Below, in pieces: positions 1 through 7,780 of a stretch of 64,000 nucleotides of DNA. The translations under genes and the position numbers were made by a program. The notes below the pieces were generated by a model. That model had not been told where the DNA came from. It made no database searches and was given only the letters and a program-made list of their open reading frames with translations. This DNA comes from Clostridia bacterium (lineage in GTDB: Bacteria > Bacillota > Clostridia > Christensenellales > UMGS416), in contig JAFGUF010000012.1 in the NCBI GenBank assembly GCA_016938675.1, forward strand, positions 1-64,000. Reading direction: 5' to 3'. Positions within the stretch are counted from its first letter, which is position 1. Each line of letters starts with the position of its first letter.

Positions 1-2
1 AT

Positions 3-80
3 GGTGGGTATAGCTCAGTTGGTTAGAGCGCCAGGTTGTGGCCCTGGAGGCCGTGGGTTCGAATCCCACTATTCACCCCA
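3..80 (+). tRNA. tRNA-His (GTG anticodon)
   Basis: A complete cloverleaf can be folded. The 7-bp acceptor stem GTGGGTA pairs with TATTCAC, the T arm is GTGGG/CCCAC, and the anticodon loop TTGTGGC carries GTG. The extra G at position 3 faces the discriminator C at 77, the G-1:C73 pair that is the hallmark of bacterial tRNA-His. CCA is encoded at 78-80. tRNA-Gln follows 31 bases downstream, so the two are probably cotranscribed. Confidence 0.97.
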
Positions 81-111
81 TTCTTTTGTATTCAAATAAA
101 ATTATATATAT

Positions 112-186
112 TGGGGTGTCGCCAAGCGGTAAGGCACTGGACTTTGACTCCAGCATTCGTAGGTTCAAATCCTGCCACCCCAGCCA
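112..186 (+). tRNA. tRNA-Gln (TTG anticodon)
   Basis: Acceptor TGGGGTG pairs with CACCCCA. The anticodon loop CTTTGAC carries TTG, reading CAA and, by wobble, CAG. The T arm is GTAGG/CCTGC, and discriminator G is followed by an encoded CCA at 184-186. A strong terminator follows at once. A near-copy of the last 20 bases lies at 349-368, which suggests use of this tRNA as an integration target. Confidence 0.97.
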
Positions 187-188
187 TG

Positions 189-225
189 AAAAAAGCATAT
201 TCCAAAAGGAATATGCTTTTTTTGT
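189..225 (+). terminator. Rho-independent terminator of the tRNA-His/tRNA-Gln unit
   Basis: A perfect stem of about 15 bp (AAAAAAGCATATTCC with its complement), a 4-base AAAA loop and a run of T form a classical intrinsic terminator three bases after the tRNA-Gln CCA. Confidence 0.93.
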
Positions 226-348
226 TGCTGTAGTTGTGTGGTGCGAAGCTGTTTAATAAAGTCCGCTTTTATGAAAATTAGTGTATCACCAAAACTCTTA
301 TGCAAACTAAGTGTAATTATTACATAAAGACTGCCGGACTTCGGCTTG

Positions 349-368
349 AAATCCTGCCACCCTAGCCA
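349..368 (+). repeat. Stray copy of the tRNA-Gln 3' end (att-like scar)
   Basis: Nineteen of 20 bases match the tRNA-Gln 3' end at 167-186, including the CCA, but nothing upstream here folds into a tRNA. A displaced tRNA 3' end is what tRNA-targeting integrases leave at the far side of an element or after its loss. The rest of the 187-501 stretch holds only the two terminators and no gene. Confidence 0.7.
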
Positions 369-400
369 CTACTAATTACCCTCGAATATTCATAAGGGTA

Positions 401-431
401 AAAACAGGTTGGCTTAACCAACCTGTTTTGT
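401..431 (+). terminator. Intrinsic-terminator-like hairpin
   Basis: A 12-bp perfect stem (AAAACAGGTTGG and complement) with a 5-base loop ends in TTTTG. It lies after the tRNA-Gln remnant and before the orphan gene at 502. It may once have ended a transcript from a lost element. Confidence 0.75.
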
Positions 432-501
432 CTCTACAACTATACATTACTATGATATAATTAAAAATAATTAATAATAATCCAGAGGGAGACAATCTGT
501 A

Positions 502-1668
502 ATGAGTAAAATCTCAAATATGTTGATGGATATAATTGAACAAGGATACACGATGGACAACCTAAAGAAGTGTTGCCTAGTAGCTTTAAATCCTTTTTTT
601 GAAAATGAATTAATAATTGAAAAATATTGGACAAGTGCCGAACTGCTTTCAGCATTTGAATTTATTATACGATACCATTATGACGAGATCTTTAAAAATG
701 GTTTATTAGAGGTTCTTACTTGCTATAGGCAAGCCATTGCAAAAGATAAGGCATTAGCATTAGATATCATTTGTGCCACACTGTTTGACTTTTCGCAAAA
801 AGAGAACATGATGTTTTCTGTTCGGAAAAATGTGGACAATATCGATGGTAGCAATTTGTTTGAACACACTATGCAGATAATGAAGCATATTGGTGAGATT
901 TTAGAAATAGGGACAAAGCACCTTGTAAGTGAACTTTGGGCTATGCTGAAAATTGAAGAAGAGGCTATGCCAGATTACGAAAAAATACGTGCACTAGATT
1001 TTGGAATTATAACACAAAATATTCTTGATAAAAACAGGTTTTATCAAATACTAAAAACTGAACCAATATCTATTAGGCTGTCTGACTGGCGTAACATTGC
1101 CTATCACCACACCTATAGAATAATGGATGAATCAATTATTTGCTTTTATGGTAAAAAGGGAGACTCTTTTTCTATTAATATCAAAGATTTAGAAAAGTAT
1201 ACTCATAAGATTGTACGTTCATCGAACATATTAAATATCGCGCGTAGTATAGTTGTATTTGAAAATTTGGAGTCCATCAAAAAACACAAAAACAAACCGT
1301 CTGATATATCCAATATATATTTTAGAGATGATTTGCTTTATGAGAATCTTCGTGTTGGTTTATTAAGTCAGTCTTTTCTCCTAGACAAAGTCGAAATTTC
1401 CTCTAAAAAAGCTTCAATTACTATAATTGATCTTCTTTGTAGCAATGTTGATAATGATACAGACAAAAAACGGCGTATTCATTCAACACAATTTTTATAT
1501 GAAGTTTGGCGTGTTTATAATAAGGCAAAATTAGAAGTTAAATATTCCACTGTTCAAGATGGAGTATGTTTTATATCCTCCATAGATAGTAATGTTTGTA
1601 AAAAAATCGGAAATGGAGAAAAAGAAATATCATATTTAGCAGAACATTTAAATTTTATTATGATATGA
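502..1668 (+). CDS. Hypothetical protein with a HEPN-like RX4H motif
   Basis: A 388-residue protein with no family I recognise overall. Around residues 192-202 it reads SDWRNIAYHHTYR. The R-N-x3-H spacing, flanked by helix-forming sequence, is the catalytic signature of HEPN ribonuclease domains used in toxins and phage-defence proteins. No signal peptide or membrane segment is seen. The gene stands alone and is clearly richer in A+T than its neighbours. It begins about 130 bases after the stray tRNA-Gln 3' end, which fits horizontal acquisition. GGGAG lies upstream of the ATG. HEPN assignment is inference from one motif; the gene call itself is secure. Confidence 0.8.
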   Translation: MSKISNMLMDIIEQGYTMDNLKKCCLVALNPFFENELIIEKYWTSAELLSAFEFIIRYHYDEIFKNGLLEVLTCYRQAIAKDKALALDIICATLFDFSQKENMMFSVRKNVDNIDGSNLFEHTMQIMKHIGEILEIGTKHLVSELWAMLKIEEEAMPDYEKIRALDFGIITQNILDKNRFYQILKTEPISIRLSDWRNIAYHHTYRIMDESIICFYGKKGDSFSINIKDLEKYTHKIVRSSNILNIARSIVVFENLESIKKHKNKPSDISNIYFRDDLLYENLRVGLLSQSFLLDKVEISSKKASITIIDLLCSNVDNDTDKKRRIHSTQFLYEVWRVYNKAKLEVKYSTVQDGVCFISSIDSNVCKKIGNGEKEISYLAEHLNFIMI

Positions 1669-1847
1669 AATAAAATAACTTTATGTAATATTCGTTTGTC
1701 TGTGTCGTAAAACCTTATTTAATACGAGTTCCCAAGTTTGTCCTTATAAACACTCATACAACAAGGTGCCCTATATTGCGTAAAGCATTACATAGCATCG
1801 GCCGTTAATTATATTTACTATGCATTCTGCGGCGACACAAAAGTTCC

Positions 1848-2396
1848 CTACCGCTCCTTTATATACGACATAAATACCGAATAGAGCTCCTTGCCTTCTT
1901 TTTTGTTTTCACTTAGCTTTTCAAATAGCGTTGAGATCTCTTCTATATCATTATCATCCAAATACAAAAGAATCGATTGAATCCTACCATTGCCGTCCAC
2001 TTCACTTCCCATGCTTTTTACTACCGCACTTAAGTATTTTTCTTTAGCTGTTGTAAATATGCCATCAAGCGTTTTTATAAGGGTTTCATCGTTCTTTGCA
2101 GTTTTATCACTTTTGGACCTTTTTAGCTCAATGGTTTTTTCTGCTACATCATAGTATTTCGCGATGATGCCGTTTACGTTCTCGGTATGTTCTACTTTTA
2201 CATAGCCGTACTTTTCCAGAACCTTCAGATGATAATTCACTTTAGATGGGGGCTCATTCATGGAGACTGCTATCTCCTTCGAATTAGCCGGCCTGCCGAT
2301 TAAGGCAATCCTCGAAATTATCTCTTGCCTGTATGGGTCATTAAGCGCCCTTATCTGCTTAATGCTATCCATCCATTGAGATTTATCATCTGTCAT
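1848..2396 (-). CDS. ArsR-type winged-helix transcriptional regulator
   Basis: A 182-residue protein whose first 90 residues form an ArsR/MarR-like winged helix: a helix with DPYRQEIISRI, a recognition region SKEIAVSMNEPPSKVNYHLKVLEKYG, then a wing with VKVEH. The helical C-terminal half (residues 95-182) is probably for dimerisation or effector binding. Its ATG overlaps the stop of the upstream MFS gene by 4 bases (ATGA), so the two are cotranscribed. The likely role is to repress the exporter operon through the palindrome at 3739-3759. The effector is unknown. No Cys-rich metal site is visible, so a drug-like ligand is more plausible than a metal. Confidence 0.85.
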   Translation of the reverse strand: MTDDKSQWMDSIKQIRALNDPYRQEIISRIALIGRPANSKEIAVSMNEPPSKVNYHLKVLEKYGYVKVEHTENVNGIIAKYYDVAEKTIELKRSKSDKTAKNDETLIKTLDGIFTTAKEKYLSAVVKSMGSEVDGNGRIQSILLYLDDNDIEEISTLFEKLSENKKEGKELYSVFMSYIKER

Positions 2397-3706
2397 ATTG
2401 CCGCCTCCTCCGCAATGGGCTCAATAGCGGGCTCATCAATAGCCTCAGGCTCTGTATACATCTTGCCTCTTTTCCTAAGGTATGCAAACCCTATCTTTGC
2501 CAGTATTCCAGAGAGCATAACAAGAACAGCAAATGCGCCTATTATCCAATAAGTTTCTGCCTTGTCCAAAAGAGCGCCCATTAGTATCTGCCCTATAGGC
2601 ATAGCTATTATGGCAAACATACCAACGACTGAAAATACCCGGCCCATCAGATGCCCCGGCACTATTTTCTGCCTGGCTGTTGCCAAAGCAAGATTTGTCC
2701 ATAGAATTATGATCATCAGAATATTTATGAGAACCACCATTATAACAGTATTTATATACACATTAGGAAGAAGGCTCTTTATTGAGCTTATTGCTATCAG
2801 CATGCATATCACGCCGCTTATTGTGAGTATGGTAGACACAAGCTTTGAGTAATGATACTTTTTAATAATGCCTGAAGCAAGAACCGGCCCTACAAACATA
2901 CCAATTGACATCAATGATGTCACCACTCCGTATACAGCCTCCGAGAGCCCAAAATCCTTAATGATTACAACCGGCAGAGCAATTGAAAAAATCGGGGCTA
3001 ATGCAAAGTTCGCAATAATCGCAACACCAATTACTATAAAAAACTCGGGAACTGTCTTAAGGTATGCTATCCCTTCCTTGAAGTTAGTGATAAAGCTCTC
3101 CTTATTATCTGCAGGTATCAGGCTTTCTTTCTCTATCTTTATAAAGGATTCACTGAAAGCGGAAATTAAAAAGCTTATTCCGTCAGCAAGAAGTATCACA
3201 AATATTCCGAACGCGCCATATAGAAACCCAGCGGTAATCGGCGCGGCCACAGTAATAACCGCTGAAACCAGTTCCATCATGCTGTTGGCGTCCGCAAGAT
3301 TATCCTTTTTCACAATGTCTGGTATCATTGAGCTCATGGACGGGGAGAAGAATACGCTTATGGTATTGAGCACTATAACAATGGCATAGATAATCGGCAG
3401 TGTCAGCTCGCCCATCGCTATAAACAAAGCGGCAATTGCAAGCACAAATATTCCGCTCAGCACGTCCATTAAAACAACCATCTTTTTTCTGCTTATTTTA
3501 TCGGAAAGCACCCCCGCAAATGGCATCAGTAGAATACGTGGAATAATAGACACAGCAATTACTGTGGAGAAAAGCGCGGGAGAACCTGTCTTTTCAAGCA
3601 CATATAATGAAAGCGCAAAGCTCTGCAGGTATGTTCCGAAATCTGAGACCAGCCTGCCCATAAGCACCAAAACATAGTTTTTGTTCTTCATTACCGATAA
3701 GTTCAT
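2393..3706 (-). CDS. MFS transporter, probable drug exporter
   Basis: A 437-residue integral membrane protein with about 12 hydrophobic segments. It has the N-terminal MFS layout MGRLVSDFGTYLQSFALSLYVLEKTGS and a motif-A-like loop GVLSDKISRKK between TM2 and TM3, as in MFS_3/MefA-type multidrug or macrolide exporters. The frame opens up to 3769, but the ATG at 3706 is chosen because GAGGT sits 6 bases before it and because the longer start would place the operator inside the coding region. It is the first gene of a two-gene operon with the ArsR-type regulator. The substrate cannot be read from sequence. Confidence 0.88.
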   Translation of the reverse strand: MNLSVMKNKNYVLVLMGRLVSDFGTYLQSFALSLYVLEKTGSPALFSTVIAVSIIPRILLMPFAGVLSDKISRKKMVVLMDVLSGIFVLAIAALFIAMGELTLPIIYAIVIVLNTISVFFSPSMSSMIPDIVKKDNLADANSMMELVSAVITVAAPITAGFLYGAFGIFVILLADGISFLISAFSESFIKIEKESLIPADNKESFITNFKEGIAYLKTVPEFFIVIGVAIIANFALAPIFSIALPVVIIKDFGLSEAVYGVVTSLMSIGMFVGPVLASGIIKKYHYSKLVSTILTISGVICMLIAISSIKSLLPNVYINTVIMVVLINILMIIILWTNLALATARQKIVPGHLMGRVFSVVGMFAIIAMPIGQILMGALLDKAETYWIIGAFAVLVMLSGILAKIGFAYLRKRGKMYTEPEAIDEPAIEPIAEEAAI

Positions 3707-3738
3707 AATAACCTCATATTCTCGTAAAGTTTTATTTA

Positions 3739-3759
3739 ACGTACAATTTATTTGTACGT
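3739..3759. promoter_or_regulatory. Operator palindrome of the MFS/ArsR operon
   Basis: A perfect inverted repeat with 8-base arms (ACGTACAA / TTGTACGT) and a 5-base spacer lies 33 bases upstream of the MFS start. Its position at the head of an exporter-regulator operon suggests it is the binding site of the regulator encoded at 1848-2396, giving autorepression. Confidence 0.7.
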
Positions 3760-3915
3760 AGTTTAGCACATTTATTTTTGCCTGTCAACTGCTTATTTAT
3801 AATAACAATAGTTACATATTTATGGAGTGTCTGATTTACTTTTATCATATATTTTTGTATACTATATTGAAGAGGTACATCGAACATTATCCTTTCAAAC
3901 TAAAAGGAGGAGATT

Positions 3916-4575
3916 ATGATTAAGAAACTTTTTGCAATTGCTATACTATGCGTAATGCTGCTGTTTTCCGGCTGCGAAATAATAATGCAGCCCGCACAGA
4001 CAGCTGTGCCTGCAACTGCCGCGCCTAACCCGCAGGATAGCCCGGCTGAAACACAGGCAGATAATGCAACTCAACCTCCGGCAGCAACCGAAGCACCCAC
4101 TGATACCCCTCCTCCGGCTGCCACTGCCACGCCTGAGCCCACACCCTATAACACAATGGATTTTTTCACGTGCTACGCGCATATGGTCTCCTACAACCCG
4201 TCAAACAGCTGGGCAGAGTTTGACTATTTCTATCTTCATCAGGGACAGGACGCCATTGACTATCTAGTGGAGCACGAGGGATATAGCCAGGCAGATGCTG
4301 AAGCCCTTGTTAATGGCTTTGCAGACAGTGAATTCGTAGAGGAGAATAATAACCCAGGCATAAGGACAATCGACCTTGATACGGTTGATGTGCGAATAAT
4401 AATTAATATGGATGGAAGCGTTGGCCCAGATTTAATAGGCTCAATAACGACTATGGCGCATTTTAACGATTTATATGCCGCTAACCACAGCTATATACTG
4501 GACTACTTCTTCTATGAAGTCGAATGCGATACAGCCGGAAACGTACTTGAGGTAAAACAAATATACTGGCCATAA
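3916..4575 (+). CDS. Secreted lipoprotein of unknown function
   Basis: A 219-residue lipoprotein with an N-terminal signal MIKKLFAIAILCVMLLFSGC, whose lipobox FSGC sets Cys20 as the lipidated residue. A Pro/Thr/Ala-rich linker (about 25-80) follows, as in many clostridial surface lipoproteins. The globular part (85-219) contains EFDYFYLHQGQDAIDYLVEHEGYS and is acidic and aromatic; I recognise no family. A strong AAAGGAGGAG site is 5 bases before the ATG. dgkA follows 22 bases downstream, so they may share a transcript. The mature protein should sit on the outer face of the membrane. Confidence 0.85.
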   Translation: MIKKLFAIAILCVMLLFSGCEIIMQPAQTAVPATAAPNPQDSPAETQADNATQPPAATEAPTDTPPPAATATPEPTPYNTMDFFTCYAHMVSYNPSNSWAEFDYFYLHQGQDAIDYLVEHEGYSQADAEALVNGFADSEFVEENNNPGIRTIDLDTVDVRIIINMDGSVGPDLIGSITTMAHFNDLYAANHSYILDYFFYEVECDTAGNVLEVKQIYWP

Positions 4576-4597
4576 TCAAATTAACAGAGGAAAAAAT

Positions 4598-4957
4598 ATG
4601 ACATTTTCATCATTTAGACATGCACTTAGGGGCATAGCAGGCGGTATCAAAACAGAGAAAAATTTCAGAGTTATGCTTTTTTGCTTTGGCCTTGTACTTG
4701 CCGCGAACATAGTATTCAAAGTTACAACAACGGAGTGGCTGATTACATTGGTCTGCTCCGGCTTTGTTCTCGCAACAGAGCTGCTGAATTCAGCGATTGA
4801 AAAAACTGTAGATCTCGTAACAAATGATTATCACGATCTCGCTAAAGCCGCAAAGGATTATTCATCCGGCGCTGCACTGATAGTATCCATTGCGTCCTTT
4901 GCTGCTGCACTGATAATATATCTGCCCTACTTCATTAATTTTATAAAAGGAATTTAA
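4598..4957 (+). CDS. dgkA: Diacylglycerol/undecaprenol kinase
   Basis: A 119-residue protein with three transmembrane helices and the DgkA family signature: FRHALRGI and TEKNFRV at the N-terminus, the catalytic loop ATELLNSAIEKTVDLV near residues 67-82, and KAAKDYSSGA near 90-99. In Gram-positive bacteria this small enzyme phosphorylates undecaprenol with ATP, recycling the lipid carrier for cell-wall synthesis. Length is typical. GAGG precedes the ATG. It sits between a lipoprotein gene and a four-helix membrane protein gene, probably one operon ending at the terminator near 5320. Confidence 0.92.
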   Translation: MTFSSFRHALRGIAGGIKTEKNFRVMLFCFGLVLAANIVFKVTTTEWLITLVCSGFVLATELLNSAIEKTVDLVTNDYHDLAKAAKDYSSGAALIVSIASFAAALIIYLPYFINFIKGI

Positions 4958-4962
4958 ACTAA

Positions 4963-5310
4963 TTGATAGCTATATTTAAAAGAATATTTAAATACTCAGC
5001 CATTTTTCAAGGCTTGCTCTGGTTCGCATTTGTAATCATTAATACCAACAGGCCATCAACCGGATACCTGCTGCCACTATTAATGGCAATAAACAGCATC
5101 TGTTTTTTCCTGCTTCCGTTCTTCATGGACAGCAAGCCACTATTCAAGGCAGGAATTTTTGCTTTCCTCGCAGTTAACCTTATATTAACCTTCACAGATC
5201 AGATGGGATTTTTCGATTATGCAGTAATGGTATTGAATATCACTTCATTGACGGCTTTTACAGTTTATACTGTTTTGCATAGAAAGCAGAATAAAACGCA
5301 GGATAAATGA
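4963..5310 (+). CDS. Small four-helix membrane protein, unknown function
   Basis: A 115-residue protein with four evenly spaced hydrophobic segments and a basic, hydrophilic C-terminus (HRKQNKTQDK). No family is recognised. The start is a TTG; AAAAGGA overlapping the end of dgkA is about 10 bases upstream. The 5-base spacing from dgkA and the terminator just after it suggest translation as the last gene of the lipoprotein-dgkA operon. Confidence 0.7.
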   Translation: MIAIFKRIFKYSAIFQGLLWFAFVIINTNRPSTGYLLPLLMAINSICFFLLPFFMDSKPLFKAGIFAFLAVNLILTFTDQMGFFDYAVMVLNITSLTAFTVYTVLHRKQNKTQDK

Positions 5311-5319
5311 TTTTTAACC

Positions 5320-5344
5320 GGGCACTTCTACAGTGCCTTTTTTT
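5320..5344 (+). terminator. Intrinsic terminator of the dgkA operon
   Basis: The hairpin GGCACT-TCTAC-AGTGCC is followed by seven T, ten bases after the preceding stop codon. Confidence 0.9.
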
Positions 5345-5455
5345 AATCTATAAAAAATAAGCCATCTTAAAAAAACGACTTATTATACTATTAATTAATC
5401 TATAAATATATCCTAGAATTTATCCTATTATTTAATGGTTAAAAATAACCATGAA

Positions 5456-5824
5456 TTATACTCTTAATTCACTGAACCTCTTAAGTCCGGCGTCAGCATC
5501 CTCAACGAAGAAAACATGCCTGCCCCTGTTGCACTCTCTTATAAAATCCTTCAGGCTTTTGCTGGTGTATTGCGAAAAATCCCCGGCAATAGCCAAGGCT
5601 ATATTGTAATTAGAAAACTTCTGCAATATTTCTCCTGCGAATGTTGTCTTTAGGTCGAAGAACTTTTCTCCCAGGCTCTCCTTATGAATTATCATCCCCA
5701 GCTTGTCGAAGCCTTCGCTATAGCTGACTGATGCCATTATATCCAGCAAATCACGTGTTTCATTTATCTTCACAGTCTCGTCCAGTATGGCAACTCCCAT
5801 GTTTTCAAGTCTAACTATTTTCAA
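5456..5824 (-). CDS. DUF4180 family protein
   Basis: A 122-residue protein matching the DUF4180 pattern: FFDLKTTFAGEILQKFSNY near residues 57-75, IAGDFSQYTSKSLKDFIREC near 80-99, and a C-terminal FFVEDADAGL. The family has no established function and is usually found in small Gram-positive operons. The start is a TTG. It follows the hydrolase gene by 6 bases and is the third gene of an operon led by the HTH regulator at 6676-7110, whose promoter and operator are at 7125-7169. Confidence 0.88.
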   Translation of the reverse strand: MKIVRLENMGVAILDETVKINETRDLLDIMASVSYSEGFDKLGMIIHKESLGEKFFDLKTTFAGEILQKFSNYNIALAIAGDFSQYTSKSLKDFIRECNRGRHVFFVEDADAGLKRFSELRV

Positions 5825-5830
5825 TTTATC

Positions 5831-6679
5831 TCACTTTCTAAGAAACGGTATTATCTCTTCCATCACATTGTATATTATGTGCCCGTTGTTTTTTATTATG
5901 TTGATTCTCGGATCCGGCACATTATCAGTCAACCTCAAGGCTGCCTTCTTAGCGTCGTTTATCACGTCATTTTCTCCTGCTAGAAACATCACAGGCATGC
6001 TAAGCTTAGCAAGCTCATCATCAGTAAAAAGCGGCAGCGCACCCATAATCGGCGTGAAGTGGGCTGCGACCAGCTTGTTAAATTCCATTGCGGCTTCAGG
6101 CATCTCATCGGTTCCGGTTATCATTTTGCCGATTTTCTTCAGTCCTTTTTCGCCCTGTATGGCATAGATTATTGTCTTGAATATATAGCTGAATTTGGGC
6201 TGAACCAATCCTGACGGAGCGATAAGCACCAGCTTATCCAGTCTATCGGGGAAGTTAACTCCGAACTTCAGGCCCATCCACGCGCCCAGCGAATTGCCAA
6301 TAATGGATGCTTTTTTGATGCCTGCCTTTTGGAGTATTTCGTTTATCCACAGAGCATATTCCCTGCCGTTCATATCTAGGCGCACGGGTTCACTATTGCC
6401 GGGTTCACCCAATATATCCACACTCAATACATGAAAATGCTCAGATAATATTTTCATGTCACTGTACCACATTGCGCTATTTGTGCAGGAACCGTGGAAC
6501 AATAGCACAGCCGGCTTAGCTTCGTTTCCAGCTTCAATCATATAGGTCTTGCCGAACTGCGTGTCTATATAGTTCTCCTTATATGGATATGTTATCTGAG
6601 TTTTTATATTGCTGTAGTAGTTAAGTATCTTCTGCCTGCCTTCGTCAGTTTTATATATCTTTTGCACTTTCATCATCAT
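5831..6679 (-). CDS. Alpha/beta-hydrolase fold enzyme
   Basis: A 282-residue protein with the full alpha/beta-hydrolase outline: the oxyanion region LFHGSCTNSAMW near 60-70, the nucleophile elbow GNSLGAW near 127-133 (Ser129), an acid in FLAGENDVIND, and the catalytic His in NNGHIIYN. No signal peptide, so it is cytoplasmic. The substrate is not predictable; such enzymes are usually carboxylesterases or lactonases. Its start overlaps the stop of the HTH regulator gene by 4 bases and DUF4180 follows by 6 bases, so all three are one operon. Confidence 0.88.
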   Translation of the reverse strand: MMMKVQKIYKTDEGRQKILNYYSNIKTQITYPYKENYIDTQFGKTYMIEAGNEAKPAVLLFHGSCTNSAMWYSDMKILSEHFHVLSVDILGEPGNSEPVRLDMNGREYALWINEILQKAGIKKASIIGNSLGAWMGLKFGVNFPDRLDKLVLIAPSGLVQPKFSYIFKTIIYAIQGEKGLKKIGKMITGTDEMPEAAMEFNKLVAAHFTPIMGALPLFTDDELAKLSMPVMFLAGENDVINDAKKAALRLTDNVPDPRINIIKNNGHIIYNVMEEIIPFLRK

Positions 6680-7110
6680 TCTCCTTGATTATTATAATTA
6701 GACAGCACCCACATCAAATCCTCCGTCAGCTTTACATCGCCGTAGAACATTATTCGTACCCTGCTATCCTGCTCTATAAACTGCGCGTTCATTGAGGATT
6801 TGCCATACCCCTGCTGTTTTGAGTTAAGTGAGGCCGAAATCATATTGATTAAGTTAATGCCCTCATCCATAGAATCCACGTCAATATCAATTACAGAGGA
6901 CACCATTATTTTTTTACTTGTCTTTGCTTTTCCGTCAGCCGGCAGTTTATTGCCCTGAGTAAACAGGCTTAAATCATGGCCTGTTATTCTCCACGCCTTG
7001 CCGACCTTTGCCGCTCGCAGCTTTCCCTCACGGATGTATCTCTGCACCGTTTTCTCGTGCATTTTAAGCATTTCCGCTACTTGTGCGACCGTATAGTATG
7101 TATGCTCCAT
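6676..7110 (-). CDS. HTH regulator with an excisionase/MerR-like DNA-binding domain
   Basis: A 144-residue protein whose N-terminal 50 residues form a helix-turn-helix of the excisionase type: YYTVAQVAEMLKMHEKTVQRYIREGKLRAAKVGKAWRI. The C-terminal part (65-144) is an alpha/beta region with VSSVIDIDVDSMDEGINLINMI, probably a ligand-binding or dimerisation domain. The frame extends to 7203, but the ATG at 7110 has AGGAG upstream, and a consensus promoter lies between the two. It probably controls its own operon through the inverted repeat around the -10 box. Small regulators of this type accompany alpha/beta hydrolases and DUF4180 here; the effector is unknown. Confidence 0.85.
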   Translation of the reverse strand: MEHTYYTVAQVAEMLKMHEKTVQRYIREGKLRAAKVGKAWRITGHDLSLFTQGNKLPADGKAKTSKKIMVSSVIDIDVDSMDEGINLINMISASLNSKQQGYGKSSMNAQFIEQDSRVRIMFYGDVKLTEDLMWVLSNYNNQGE

Positions 7111-7124
7111 ATTATGCTCCTTTA

Positions 7125-7169
7125 TATTACCTATAAGGGAATTATAAGTAACAATAGGTAATATGTCAA
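7125..7169 (-). promoter_or_regulatory. Consensus promoter with embedded 10-base inverted repeat
   Basis: Read on the minus strand, TTGACA (7164-7169) is followed by exactly 17 bases and TATAAT (7141-7146), a perfect sigma-A promoter. A perfect inverted repeat, TATTACCTAT (7125-7134) and ATAGGTAATA (7154-7163), places one arm between -35 and -10 and the other just after -10. This is a typical repressor arrangement, presumably for the HTH regulator directly downstream. Confidence 0.85.
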
Positions 7170-7230
7170 CACAAATTTTCATAAAAGCAGCTGAAATCCT
7201 CAAATATTGCCTACTTATTCACTCAAATAC

Positions 7231-7261
7231 AAAAAAACTGCTCTGAATCAATCAGGGCAGT
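7231..7261 (-). terminator. Terminator of the ABC-LytTR-DUF3021 operon
   Basis: On the minus strand a stem of CTGCCCTGA with TCAGAGCAG (one G:T pair) is followed by seven T. It lies about 110 bases after the last gene of the operon. Confidence 0.85.
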
Positions 7262-7368
7262 CTTTGTAGATTTGCTATAAAATAATTCCTACAGAATTAT
7301 AATAGCTTATGAAGCACCATAGCAAGTGCTAATAACTTTTTAGAAGAGAAGTTCATATGAAGCAATTC

Positions 7369-7779
7369 TCAATCTTTTTTATCCTTAAATTCCTTAAGGT
7401 GCGAATTAAGCTTCTTTTCATAAATCTTTCTGTTGACTATCGCTATTGCAAGCCCGCAGAATAGTGCAATCGCATCGGCAATTAATATTGCGGCAAACGA
7501 GTTAACCTCGAAGAGCAAAAGCCCTCCTGTCGTTCCGGCTAGAATTATGATGCAGAGTGCGGCATAGCTTGGAAATATTTTGTGCGGCCATAGTTTGTCG
7601 ATAAAATCAAATGACAACTCGGCGATAAACCAGATAGCGCAGCCCAATATCACGCTTTTAATCAGAAATAAGGCCTCCATCTGCCCTGCGAAAAATATAG
7701 CTGTAATAAGTACACATATAAATACAGATATTATTATTGTGACTAAAAGTCTTATTAATCCATCTTTAGTAAATATCAT
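7369..7779 (-). CDS. DUF3021-like four-helix membrane protein
   Basis: A 136-residue protein with four hydrophobic helices and a basic tail (RKIYEKKLNSHLKEFKDKKD). Size, topology and position directly after a LytTR regulator match the DUF3021 family, whose members are coupled to LytTR regulators in Firmicutes. The ATG at 7779 is one base after the LytTR stop; the longer frame would overlap that gene by 75 bases. In known pairs the membrane protein holds the LytTR regulator in check; that role here is inference. Confidence 0.78.
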   Translation of the reverse strand: MIFTKDGLIRLLVTIIISVFICVLITAIFFAGQMEALFLIKSVILGCAIWFIAELSFDFIDKLWPHKIFPSYAALCIIILAGTTGGLLLFEVNSFAAILIADAIALFCGLAIAIVNRKIYEKKLNSHLKEFKDKKD

Positions 7780-7780
7780 A

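Noticed and set aside
343-368. Second tRNA-Gln gene
   Set aside because: Only the T-arm/acceptor 3' part is present; D arm and anticodon arm cannot be formed.
2868-3389. 173-codon plus-strand frame opposite the MFS gene
   Set aside because: Antisense of transmembrane codons; low-complexity Ile/Ser-rich product and no start signal.
6676-7203. Longer start of the HTH regulator at 7203
   Set aside because: The perfect TTGACA/TATAAT promoter and operator lie inside the extension; AGGAG supports the ATG at 7110.
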